The notes under the pieces: generated by a model
The model's input: the letters and a program-made list of their open reading frames with translations, nothing else
Told to the model about the DNA's origin: nothing
Databases searched by the model: none
Program-made: the position numbers and the translations under genes
Shown here: piece by piece, positions 7,610 to 15,125 of the stretch
How the letters are laid out: every line of letters begins with the position of its first letter
Numbering within the stretch: position 1 is the first letter of the stretch
From: Alkalitalea saponilacus
Lineage (GTDB): Bacteria > Bacteroidota > Bacteroidia > Bacteroidales > Marinilabiliaceae
DNA: 64,000 bases
Assembly (NCBI RefSeq): GCF_900168165.1
Contig: NZ_FUYV01000005.1
Location: forward strand, 1-64,000
Direction: 5' to 3'

Positions 7610-7834
7610 ATGGCAAAATGTAACATCCAAAATAACATTCGTAAACTCCGCTTTCACAACAATGAAATGACTCAGCAGGAACTGGCCGATCATACCGGGG
7701 TTACTCGTCAAACCATTGTTGCCATCGAAAACGGGAAGTATTCCCCTACTTTGGAACTGGCGTTTCGCATTTCCAGAGTATTTGCGGTTCCTATTGACCA
7801 TGTTTTTTCTTACATACCTAAAGCCTCGAAATAG
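7610..7834 (+). CDS. Small XRE/Cro-CI family transcriptional regulator
   Basis: 74 residues consisting almost only of a helix-turn-helix: [20 protein letters not shown] (first two helices), [20 protein letters not shown] (recognition helix) and a closing IDHVFSYIP segment. This is the compact regulator type (YozG/YgzD-like) usually encoded next to a small membrane protein, as here. I start it at ATG 7610 and not at the upstream GTG-type codon at 7583, because a clear Shine-Dalgarno sequence (AAGGAG, 7597-7602) sits 8 nt before 7610. It probably regulates its own operon. Confidence 0.8.
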   Translation: MAKCNIQNNIRKLRFHNNEMTQQELADHTGVTRQTIVAIENGKYSPTLELAFRISRVFAVPIDHVFSYIPKASK

Positions 7835-7881
7835 TTCATCTTTTATGTTCAAAGTCGATCGTGTTCATACAAATACAAATT

Positions 7882-8841
7882 ATGAAAGCAATTACTTACA
7901 AAAGCTACGGATCACCAGAGGTCCTCCAATTGACCGAGATTGATAAGCCAATTCCCGGGGAAAATGAGGTACTGGTAAAAATTAATGCCACAACCGTAAA
8001 TTCGGCCGATTGTCGCTTGCGCAAGGCAGATCCATTTTTGATCAGGCTGATTTTTGGTTTGTTCAAACCCCGTAAACAAGTTCTTGGGATGGGTCTTTCC
8101 GGAGTGGTTGAGGAGACAGGCAGGAATGTGACACTTTTCCAAAAGGGGGATCAGATATTTGGCTCTACAGAGTTACTGATGGGTACTTATGCTGAATATA
8201 TCAGCGTACCTGAAAATACACCACTGTCAAAAATTCCTCAAGGTTGGTCATTTGAAGAAGCTGTAGCCGTACCCTTTGGCACTCATACAGCGCTCTGTTT
8301 TCTGAAAATGGCCGATATAAAACCCGGCCAGAAAGTGTTGATCTATGGTGCATCCGGTGCAGTTGGTACAGCAGCTGTTCAACTGGCTAAATATTTTGGG
8401 GCAGAAGTGACAGCTGTATGTAGTACATCCAACCTCGAAATGTTGAAATCTATGGGCGCGGATCAGGTATTGGATTACACCTGCGAGGATCTTTCAAAAA
8501 TCGATAAAAAATGGGATGTGGTTTTTGAAACTGTAAACAAGATATCGATTGGAACAATTGCCCGTTTGGTTAAAAAGGGTGGAGTCCTCATTCTGGGATC
8601 GGCACTAATCAAGGAAATGATGCAAGGTCTTTGGATGTCCATGACCAAAAAGTTCAGAATAATAATGGGTACCAATAAACCCACCTTCGCTGATATGGAT
8701 ACTCTCCGACAATTGATGGAATCAGGGGCAATCAAACCCGTCATCGACAGGGTCTATTCCCTCGACGAAATGGTAGAAGCACATCGATATGTAGATTCAG
8801 GTCGTAAAAAAGGGAATGTGGTTATAAGGATAGATGTTTAG
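7882..8841 (+). CDS. Zinc-free MDR NAD(P)-dependent alcohol dehydrogenase / quinone oxidoreductase
   Basis: 319 residues from ATG 7882 (the GTG at 7861 would add seven residues). N-terminal GroES-like domain (MKAITYKSYGSPEVLQL, with NSADCRLR and GLSGVVE), then a Rossmann domain with IYGASGAVGTAAVQLAKYFG near residue 155. Structural zinc cysteines are missing, placing it with quinone oxidoreductase-like medium-chain dehydrogenases that use NADPH to reduce enones or quinones. The substrate cannot be told. It follows the XRE gene by 47 bp, so it may be part of that transcript. It is the first clearly intact housekeeping-like gene after the mobile zone. Confidence 0.85.
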   Translation: MKAITYKSYGSPEVLQLTEIDKPIPGENEVLVKINATTVNSADCRLRKADPFLIRLIFGLFKPRKQVLGMGLSGVVEETGRNVTLFQKGDQIFGSTELLMGTYAEYISVPENTPLSKIPQGWSFEEAVAVPFGTHTALCFLKMADIKPGQKVLIYGASGAVGTAAVQLAKYFGAEVTAVCSTSNLEMLKSMGADQVLDYTCEDLSKIDKKWDVVFETVNKISIGTIARLVKKGGVLILGSALIKEMMQGLWMSMTKKFRIIMGTNKPTFADMDTLRQLMESGAIKPVIDRVYSLDEMVEAHRYVDSGRKKGNVVIRIDV

Positions 8842-9156
8842 TTGCCTGTGTATTGGAGTCCGGATAGAACCGGGGTCAGACATAGCAGTGATTCTTTTCA
8901 CAGCACGAAATAAAACTTTCACACAGGACTTTTTTCACAAAAGGGAATCTTCATTCCACACTTGAACTTGATCAGCCTGAATACCAAAATGTTTTCAGCC
9001 TTAAAATGAATTAAAAAATACTAATGCTGTTGTTTTGGTAACCTAACCATCACACCTCAAAACCTAAGGATACTAAATTTTGCTATCTTAGTAATCATTA
9101 AAATAGAGCACACTCTAAATATGTAAAAACTCATCTATCAAAGGCCTAATAGCGTG
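8842..9156. other. Gene-free stretch before the IS21-derived element
   Basis: 315 bp with no supported ORF. It contains GGATAGAACCGGGGTCAGAC near 8859 and an A/T-rich run from 9000 to 9120. I see no terminator hairpin after the dehydrogenase gene and no RNA gene. Confidence 0.5.
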
Positions 9157-9652
9157 TGGCTATAACGGTTCAAAATGTGCCACCGATTTCGGTTTCAATG
9201 TGCCAGTGATTTCGGTTTAAAATGTGCCACTATTTTTGGCATTTAGGTCAAAGGTTTTCGGTTCGACTTGTGCCAGTTTAAGAGATCAAGATAAAACTGC
9301 TATATCGCAAATAAAAAAAGCGTTATGGCCAATACACTCGATCTTATGGATTTAAAACAGATTCTAACACTACATTTAGATGGATTAAGCAATCGCAAGA
9401 TTGGTAGTATGCTTAGTATCCATCGTAACTCGATAAATGCCAATGTGCAGCTTTTTAAAGCCAGTAAGCACAGTAAAGAAGAGTTTCTTAAGCTGCAATT
9501 CTAATGAATTTCGAAAAAGGACCATCATTCGATCCTTATTTGTTGAATAAAAAAACCTGTTGGTCAAAAAGACTTTCTGGTTTTGAAGGTTTTGTATATA
9601 TTTATTCGCTGTGGATAAATATGAATAATTGAGATATAACGGTAATGTGTAT
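9157..9652 (+). mobile_element. IS21-derived miniature element, copy 3 (best preserved)
   Basis: A 496-bp element beginning TGGCTATAACGG with four TGTGCCA end repeats, then a short istA-derived frame (9325-9504), a non-IstA tail and the right end GATATAACGGTAATGTGTAT. ATAACGGT occurs just inside both ends. It matches copy 1 almost base for base across the junction where IstA sequence is lost (after GTAAAGAAGAGTTTCTTAAG), so both derive from one internally deleted parent. There is no istB, so it could only move with transposase supplied in trans. Confidence 0.7.
9325..9504 (+). CDS. 59-residue IstA helix-turn-helix peptide
   Basis: Inside the miniature element an intact frame runs from ATG 9325 to TAA 9504. 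It reads MANTLDLMDLKQILTLHLDG, then LSNRKIGSMLSIHRNSINAN and ends KLQF. This is the N-terminal DNA-binding domain of IstA without the catalytic DDE core. If translated it could still bind the TGTGCCA end repeats and act as a repressor of transposition, but this is inference. The same frame is broken in copies 1 and 2. Confidence 0.45.
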   Translation: MANTLDLMDLKQILTLHLDGLSNRKIGSMLSIHRNSINANVQLFKASKHSKEEFLKLQF

Positions 9653-9877
9653 ATAAACTAATTAGGCAACATTCCCCACATCTCACCGAAAAATCATGAT
9701 TAAATTATTTGGTTAACGAGTTGATTATTTAGGGATTGTAAAAAAGCAATTTAACGTTAGTTACAATTCCCCCTATACTAAAGACATTGACTACTTAAGC
9801 TAACGTCAGAATTATATCGCGTTGAATTAGTGGTTTTTATGAAATAAAATATTTACCGTTATTCAGAATTTTACAGG

Positions 9878-10477
9878 ATGCAACTACTTATCAATATTAC
9901 TTTTAAGATTATTTACGGTAGGGTAAAATTACTGTTTAAATCGATTTTTTTTACAGCAGTTTTAACTCTTGCTTTTCAATCAACTTATTGTCAGAGTAAT
10001 ATGATTAAAAGGTCTGATAAAACTACCATTAGAATACCCCCAACACTTTATCATCGAAATTTGATAAATAATAGTGTAAATGATATCCTTATACCTCATA
10101 TCCGTAAAGATGCAAAATATCTAACTGATTTAAAAGAATGTGCTGATTCAGCATCTATTTGGAAAATATATATTAATCTGAAATCTGGTACTTCATGGGA
10201 GCTAAATAATCCCCCAAAAAAACCTATTTTTATTATTCCAAGAATATTGTTTAAATCTAAAAACCTATCGGTAATTAATTACACTAATTATGCTGCTTTT
10301 GCTGGTACTTGTGAATCTGAGAAAAAGATTCCTTGGTTTCTGATGGATAATATTACTGTAGTTTTACCATTTTTTTCAAATAATGGAGAGGAATGTATAA
10401 ATATATTTTACGAATTAGTGCCAGATTTAGAAGATGGAATGAAAATATCTAATATCAAAATAGAAGAAAAAGAATAA
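9878..10477 (+). CDS. Secreted hypothetical protein, possible gene cassette
   Basis: A 199-residue protein with a hydrophobic stretch at about residues 17-38 ending TYCQS, which reads as a signal peptide preceded by an unusually long charged N-terminus (the true start may be an internal codon such as one closer to KLLFKS). The mature part has no motif I know; it has two cysteines (near the middle, TLKECADS, and AGTCESE) and a second pair region GEECIN. Low GC and position fit the accessory zone. Its stop codon lies 5 nt before attC-like palindrome C. It can be called only hypothetical. Confidence 0.55.
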   Translation: MQLLINITFKIIYGRVKLLFKSIFFTAVLTLAFQSTYCQSNMIKRSDKTTIRIPPTLYHRNLINNSVNDILIPHIRKDAKYLTDLKECADSASIWKIYINLKSGTSWELNNPPKKPIFIIPRILFKSKNLSVINYTNYAAFAGTCESEKKIPWFLMDNITVVLPFFSNNGEECINIFYELVPDLEDGMKISNIKIEEKE

Positions 10478-10482
10478 ACGTT

Positions 10483-10614
10483 GCCTAACATGCAATATAG
10501 CAAAAGGCGGTTTTCGTGGTGTTTTGAACCATTCTGCCCCGCCTCAATTTTTGTAACGGCGGACAAGGACGCAGCCCGCAAAAAAGCCACTGGTCATAAA
10601 CAGGTACGTTAAAT
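10483..10614 (+). repeat. attC-like imperfect palindrome C (best match)
   Basis: 132 bp beginning GCCTAAC (10483-10489) and ending GTTAAAT (10608-10614). These fit the integron core motifs RYYYAAC and GTTRRRY exactly. It shares ATGCAATATAGCAAAAGGCGG-like and GACGCAGCCCGC segments with A and B. It begins 5 nt after the stop of the preceding gene, and the next gene starts 24 nt after its end, the normal layout for cassettes. No integrase gene is in the window. Confidence 0.5.
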
Positions 10615-10638
10615 AACTTACATTTTAAACCTACTCAA

Positions 10639-11160
10639 ATGAAAAAGACAATCTACATTTTTCTCATCTTAGCAATGATTATTCCGGTGAGTACTCTTTA
10701 CGGACAGAATTTAAACCTGAACAAGACACCGAAAAAAGAGCATCTGGCTGCGGCAAAAGAATTAGCAAAAAAAATATTCGATAACCTTGCTAATAAAAAC
10801 CATCAGGAAATTGCAAATTTCATCGTTGACAATATTGGTTTTAATTGGGATGAATCAAGAAGAATATCCTCTCGTAATGACTATCTATCAAAGCTGGAAA
10901 TTTTAAGTTTAAAGCCTCCAATGGGTGTTTTTGGTGACCTTTTCGGATACGACTTAATAGAAGAAGCATTTTTAATGGGTAGCGACAGGTATTTTAGACA
11001 TACCTACCTTTCATATCATGAAGGAAGCCTGTTAATTTGGGAGTTTCGATTTTATGTTAACAAGGATGGCAATACAACATTACATTATATTGGATGGAGT
11101 GACAATAACCCATTTGAATACATGAGTACTCCAGATATGGTATTACCCAGATACAATTAA
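10639..11160 (+). CDS. Secreted hypothetical protein, possibly NTF2-like
   Basis: 173 residues: signal peptide MKKTIYIFLILAMIIPVSTL ending YGQ, then a helical stretch (KELAKKIFDNLANKNHQEIA) followed by alternating strands ending with RFYVNKDGNTTLHYIGW. Helix-then-sheet order and small size resemble NTF2/SnoaL-like folds, but I see no diagnostic motif, so this is a weak structural guess. It starts 24 nt after palindrome C and may be the next cassette or the flanking host gene. Probably exported to the periplasm. Confidence 0.6.
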   Translation: MKKTIYIFLILAMIIPVSTLYGQNLNLNKTPKKEHLAAAKELAKKIFDNLANKNHQEIANFIVDNIGFNWDESRRISSRNDYLSKLEILSLKPPMGVFGDLFGYDLIEEAFLMGSDRYFRHTYLSYHEGSLLIWEFRFYVNKDGNTTLHYIGWSDNNPFEYMSTPDMVLPRYN

Positions 11161-11208
11161 TATTGACTTCTAAAGCTATAAAAAATTGAACTCCTAACCT
11201 GAAGTATC

Positions 11209-11544
11209 ATGAAACAAATTATTCCAATAATTATGGGTTTGATCATTACCGGCTCAATTCATTCACAGATTCTGGACACCATTTATTTAACGGGTAATGA
11301 TGCCCTTTCAACCAAAGAAAATTATACCCATTACAGGGTCATTACAAAACAGGATGAATTGACCGTTGCTGTCAGAGAATTTCACAAAGGTGACTCACTG
11401 AAATCGACCTTTGATTATAAAACAAATAGGCAAAGGGATGTTGATGCCGATGATTTTCAAGAGTTAGTTAGAAGAAAAAAGCTTCAATTGCATGGTGAAT
11501 ATCTGGAATTCTTAGGGGAATTTCCATTAATTTCAAATAATTAA
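11209..11544 (+). CDS. Small secreted hypothetical protein
   Basis: 111 residues with a signal peptide (MKQIIPIIMGLIITGSIHSQ). The mature 91 residues contain ITKQDELTVAVREFHKGDSL and FDYKTNRQRDVDAD, an alternating pattern that suggests a short beta-rich domain such as the MORN-like or exported DUF proteins common in Bacteroidota. No family can be named. It lies 48 bp after the previous secreted protein and is probably co-transcribed. Confidence 0.5.
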   Translation: MKQIIPIIMGLIITGSIHSQILDTIYLTGNDALSTKENYTHYRVITKQDELTVAVREFHKGDSLKSTFDYKTNRQRDVDADDFQELVRRKKLQLHGEYLEFLGEFPLISNN

Positions 11545-11657
11545 ACCGGAAAATATGCCTTTAACCAAATATGAGATACATTCTGAAAAAAGCATTCAGC
11601 AACCTTTTAAAACAACATGTTTTAGAATCTCTTTTATGAAATTTTAATACCAGTTGA

Positions 11658-12296
11658 ATGAAGTCATTAATTGTACCGGAAACATTAGATGCCATTGCCG
11701 GGTATTTAGCAGGCAGCTTCCTGGAAGATCCTATGAACAAGGCTCAAATGGAAGGAATATCAAAAAAAGAAAAACTAATGCGGGCTAATGCCAGGATTGC
11801 CATTAAACATGCATCAAAAATCGATGCATTGTATCTGCTCGACAATGACCCACGTGCCATAATGGTGGCTTATGACACCATTAACAACAGCAAGATCCGG
11901 GAAACATGGACAAATATCAAAACCATTGCAGTTACTTTTATCTCTGTAAACTTGAAAGAGCTTTTTAAACTTCTCAGAAATATGAAGGTATTGGTAAAGG
12001 TTCTGGATTTTAAATGGCCACAGGAATTTTTTAAAGGACGCCATTACAGAATAAAGATCATCAGTATCGATAAAAGTCTTAGAGGAACCGGTGCTTTCCG
12101 TAAGCTCATAACCCCAGCCATTGAATATGCCGACCGTGAGCAAATCCCCATGGTGCTGGAAACCCACAATCCTTCAAATGTTGGGCTGTATGAGCATTTT
12201 GGTTTTAAGCTGGTTAAAACCATATCATCACCCAAAACCCCCATTCAACAGTATTGCATGATAAGAAAACCCTTGATGGTTCAGAAATCAGAATAA
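11658..12296 (+). CDS. GNAT-family N-acetyltransferase
   Basis: 212 residues. The C-terminal half carries the GNAT fold: strand 4 YRIKIISIDKSLRGTGAFRK (acetyl-CoA loop, RGTG instead of the usual RGxGIG) and the strand 5/helix segment VLETHNPSNVGLYEHFGF, a strong family signature. The N-terminal 100 residues are helical and may bind the acceptor substrate. No signal peptide. It acetylates an unknown amine. It is separated by 30 bp from tspO and may be in the same transcript. Confidence 0.8.
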   Translation: MKSLIVPETLDAIAGYLAGSFLEDPMNKAQMEGISKKEKLMRANARIAIKHASKIDALYLLDNDPRAIMVAYDTINNSKIRETWTNIKTIAVTFISVNLKELFKLLRNMKVLVKVLDFKWPQEFFKGRHYRIKIISIDKSLRGTGAFRKLITPAIEYADREQIPMVLETHNPSNVGLYEHFGFKLVKTISSPKTPIQQYCMIRKPLMVQKSE

Positions 12297-12326
12297 AACC
12301 CAAGTCAAAATAAACACCTCTCCATT

Positions 12327-12806
12327 ATGAAAAAACTCCTCCTTTTAAAACTGCTGGTATCCTTAGCATTGCCATTAAGTGTGGGTGCCATAGCAGGCAT
12401 GTTTACGGCGCAGGCCGTACCCGAATGGTATGCGTCGCTAAACCGGCCATCCTTTAGTCCTCCCAACTGGATATTTGGCCCGGTATGGACCACTCTCTAT
12501 CTTTTGATGGGGATTAGCTTTTTCATCGTTTGGAAGCAGGATGCCTCCAGAGAGCGAAATTTGGCAATTATCGTCTTCTTTATTCAGCTGTTGCTTAATT
12601 TCGCATGGAGTTTTCTGTTTTTCTACTTTAAAATGCCGGGATTGGCTTTAATTGAAATTATTTTATTGTGGTTCAGCATCATATTAATGTTTTTCTCCTT
12701 TTACAATGTTAAACCGCTGGCAGCATACCTCAACATCCCATATTTTCTATGGGTAAGTTTTGCGATTGCACTTAATGCCGGGTTTTATTTTCTTAACAGA
12801 GGCTGA
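12327..12806 (+). CDS. tspO: TspO/MBR family membrane protein
   Basis: 159 residues with five predicted membrane helices. Family hallmarks are WYASLNRPSFSPPNWIFGPV in the first loop, W-T-LYLLMGIS in helix 2, and QLLLNFAWSFLFF in helix 3. TspO proteins bind porphyrins and related tetrapyrroles and influence stress responses in bacteria. A decayed copy of the 3' 280 bp of this gene lies at 20280-20564. Confidence 0.92.
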   Translation: MKKLLLLKLLVSLALPLSVGAIAGMFTAQAVPEWYASLNRPSFSPPNWIFGPVWTTLYLLMGISFFIVWKQDASRERNLAIIVFFIQLLLNFAWSFLFFYFKMPGLALIEIILLWFSIILMFFSFYNVKPLAAYLNIPYFLWVSFAIALNAGFYFLNRG

Positions 12807-12954
12807 AAAACTAAAAAAGAGATATCATATTGCATTTAAATTGTAATAGTTCGTTAAACTTTTTTATTCAGCTGATTATCAAATGTATATGGACTTATTG
12901 CCTTGCCGCACAATTGGCTGATAATAAGAACCTTACTTGTATCTAATAATCTAA

Positions 12955-12971
12955 TCCCGATATTATCGGGA
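12955..12971. repeat. Short perfect inverted repeat TCCCGAT-ATT-ATCGGGA
   Basis: Seven-base arms (12955-12961 and 12965-12971) around a 3-base loop, in the gap before the secreted protein gene. The same arms occur at 24996-25011. It may be a dispersed palindromic repeat or a weak hairpin; there is no T-run for a terminator. Confidence 0.4.
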
Positions 12972-13013
12972 AACGCTCTATTGAAATTAATAACTCTAAC
13001 TTAAATTATAATT

Positions 13014-13502
13014 ATGAAAACATCAATCATTATTATTTCACTATTCATCGTCAGTTTCAGTTTGACTTTTGGGCAGTCTGCTGTAACTGATTCCATCACG
13101 GTAAAAAGGGTTTTTGGAGGATATCAGTTCATCCAGGGTGAAAAGAGACTAACCATGCATCAACTTGTCAATGCAATGGAAACAAATGAACTCGCACTAC
13201 AGCAAATCAAATCTGCTCAATCGTCACACAATTTGGCAACCATAGTGGGTGCAGTCGGCGGTTTTATGGTAGGATGGCCAATCGGTGCAGCCTTAGGAGG
13301 AGGAGAGCCTAACTGGACTATGGCCGGAATCGGTGCCGGTTTAATTGTTGTTTCGATACCAATTACTCAAAGTACTAACAAAAAAACCATACAGGCCATC
13401 GAAACCTATAACAGCGGTTTACAAACCAGTTCATTTTGGGATAACAAGGAGTTAAAACTCGCCATTTCGGAAGGAGGAGTAGGATTTATCTTAAGATTTT
13501 AA
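13014..13502 (+). CDS. Secreted/periplasmic hypothetical with glycine-zipper segment
   Basis: 162 residues: signal peptide MKTSIIIISLFIVSFSLTFG ending GQS, then a domain of about 60 residues (RVFGGYQFIQGEKRLTMHQL), a glycine-rich hydrophobic segment ATIVGAVGGFMVGWPIGAAL near residues 78-97, and a second hydrophobic run. The glycine repeats look like glycine-zipper membrane helices. I know this type only as conserved hypothetical in Bacteroidota. A decayed copy of its start lies at 20648-20745. It ends before a strong terminator. Confidence 0.65.
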   Translation: MKTSIIIISLFIVSFSLTFGQSAVTDSITVKRVFGGYQFIQGEKRLTMHQLVNAMETNELALQQIKSAQSSHNLATIVGAVGGFMVGWPIGAALGGGEPNWTMAGIGAGLIVVSIPITQSTNKKTIQAIETYNSGLQTSSFWDNKELKLAISEGGVGFILRF

Positions 13503-13528
13503 TCAGATACGAGTATGGACTTAAACAA

Positions 13529-13563
13529 AACGTGCTTATTCCGTTGGACGGAATAAGCACGTT
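13529..13563. terminator. Bidirectional terminator between convergent genes
   Basis: A 15-bp perfect stem (AACGTGCTTATTCCG with its complement) around TTGGA at 13544-13548, located between the stop of the secreted protein gene and the stop of the symporter gene on the opposite strand. It can serve both transcripts. Confidence 0.8.
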
Positions 13564-13593
13564 GTCTATATGTTCAGAATATTTTATCGATTA

Positions 13594-15024
13594 TTACAAT
13601 TCACCTCTTCGTTTCACAAGTGCATCTTTAATTTCTCCGGCTTTTTCTTCAGTTAAATCATACTTCCACATGACCAAAATGGCTAAACCGGCGGTTATTG
13701 CCGGGATAAGAATATCTGCAAGCCTCAGATTGGTTAATGTTTCAGTGGTTTGTATTTCGGCACCTGCATCAAAACCAACCAGTTTTAGCACAAGACCACC
13801 CAAAACCAGAGCCAATGCTTGCCCAAGTTTCACCATCCACCAATAGATGGCACCAAAGGTGCCTTCTTTTCGGGGCATCCCGTTGTTGTATTCATCAAGA
13901 TCGCAAACATCGGCTGTCATGCTCATCATCAGTGTAAACAATCCTCCAATACCAAAAACCATAAATGGGATGGGCATGAAAATCAACCAGGGGTTATCCG
14001 GATTAAATCCCCACCATTTTAAAGCATATCCGATTATTGAAATGAATGTGGCTACAATAAAGGCATTTCGTTTCCCCCATCGGCTCGACATCCACGTAAT
14101 GATGGGGATGATTAAAAATGCTGTACAAAGAGCACTCACGGTGGAAAACCATGCCGGCCAGGTTCCTGCATCTCCGTAATTTCCCTGAAACATATAGAAA
14201 ACGATGATGAAATAGCTGAATGAAGCCACCAGTTGAAATCCGTTAAATACCAGGAATGTGGCACCACATAACCTCAAAAAGGAGAGGTTCTTAAAGATAA
14301 GCACCATGCTCCTTATCAAGCCCTTGAAATTTTTAACGATGTTTTTAAAGGTAATGTCGTCACGGTTTGTGATGCTCTCCTGCTTAATTTCCTTACAGAA
14401 AATTGCAGGAATTACCCCCAATACAATACAAATTCCGCCCACAATGATTGAGAGATTGCGAACGCCCACGGCTTGCGACTCAAACAAATTTGGATTGGCG
14501 ATCAGCACCCAAAACCATGGAACAATCATCCAGGCTACCTGGCCGATGGTTTGCGCAAACGCCATCAGGCGGGTGCGTTCGTTGTAGTCGGATGTCATTT
14601 CGTAACCCAGGCCGATGTATGGAGTAGCAAAAATGGTGTTGGCAATGATAAAAATGAAGGATAAAATCAGAAAATACCAAAAGTTGTACATCTCGGTGTT
14701 ATCGGGATTGAGTTGCCAAAGCAACGCAAACAGCACCCCGCTGAGAATGGCTCCTACAAAAATAAAGGGCCTTCTTCGCCCAAAGCGCGATTTGGAATTG
14801 TCGGTGATGTATCCCATGATGGGATCGGTGATGGCATCCAAAAGGCGGGGTAAACCACCTAACAACCCGGCCAAAACCGGATCAATTCCAAAGGCCGTAA
14901 GAAGAAAGAATGAGAAAACCCCAAGTGCTCCGGGAAGGAGATTCACTACCAGGTTTCCGGTTCCAAAGGCAACCTTTTGCCCAAGGGGTAATTTGTCTCT
15001 GGATAATGTTTGTGCTGATGACAT
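13594..15024 (-). CDS. GPH-family sugar:cation symporter (MFS)
   Basis: 476 residues with about twelve membrane spans. The loop after span 2 reads DAITDPIMGYITDNSKSRFG followed by RRRPFIF, the glycoside-pentoside-hexuronide:cation symporter signature (MelB/XynB type). It would import an oligosaccharide with Na+ or H+. It is the last gene of a minus-strand cluster after the phosphorylase and the GH17 lipoprotein, with 101 bp to the GH17 gene. Linear beta-1,3-gluco-oligosaccharides are the natural candidate substrate, by context. It takes the place that SusC/SusD would hold in a usual Bacteroidota locus. Confidence 0.88.
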   Translation of the reverse strand: MSSAQTLSRDKLPLGQKVAFGTGNLVVNLLPGALGVFSFFLLTAFGIDPVLAGLLGGLPRLLDAITDPIMGYITDNSKSRFGRRRPFIFVGAILSGVLFALLWQLNPDNTEMYNFWYFLILSFIFIIANTIFATPYIGLGYEMTSDYNERTRLMAFAQTIGQVAWMIVPWFWVLIANPNLFESQAVGVRNLSIIVGGICIVLGVIPAIFCKEIKQESITNRDDITFKNIVKNFKGLIRSMVLIFKNLSFLRLCGATFLVFNGFQLVASFSYFIIVFYMFQGNYGDAGTWPAWFSTVSALCTAFLIIPIITWMSSRWGKRNAFIVATFISIIGYALKWWGFNPDNPWLIFMPIPFMVFGIGGLFTLMMSMTADVCDLDEYNNGMPRKEGTFGAIYWWMVKLGQALALVLGGLVLKLVGFDAGAEIQTTETLTNLRLADILIPAITAGLAILVMWKYDLTEEKAGEIKDALVKRRGEL

Positions 15025-15125
15025 ATCAAATATTTTTAATTAAACACTATTTTGAAAGGATTCAATTTCTGTGAAAATCAATTTAAAATGATTTTTATTC
15101 CTTTGATTCAGAGGTGTTTGAAACC

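Noticed and set aside
9385-9567. A 60-residue minus-strand frame in the IS21-derived element
   Set aside because: It is antisense to the IstA-derived frame, and copy 1 differs there by an 11-bp deletion; no family similarity.
13532-15043. Several long plus-strand frames opposite the symporter gene
   Set aside because: They are antisense shadows of a membrane protein with strong family motifs on the minus strand.
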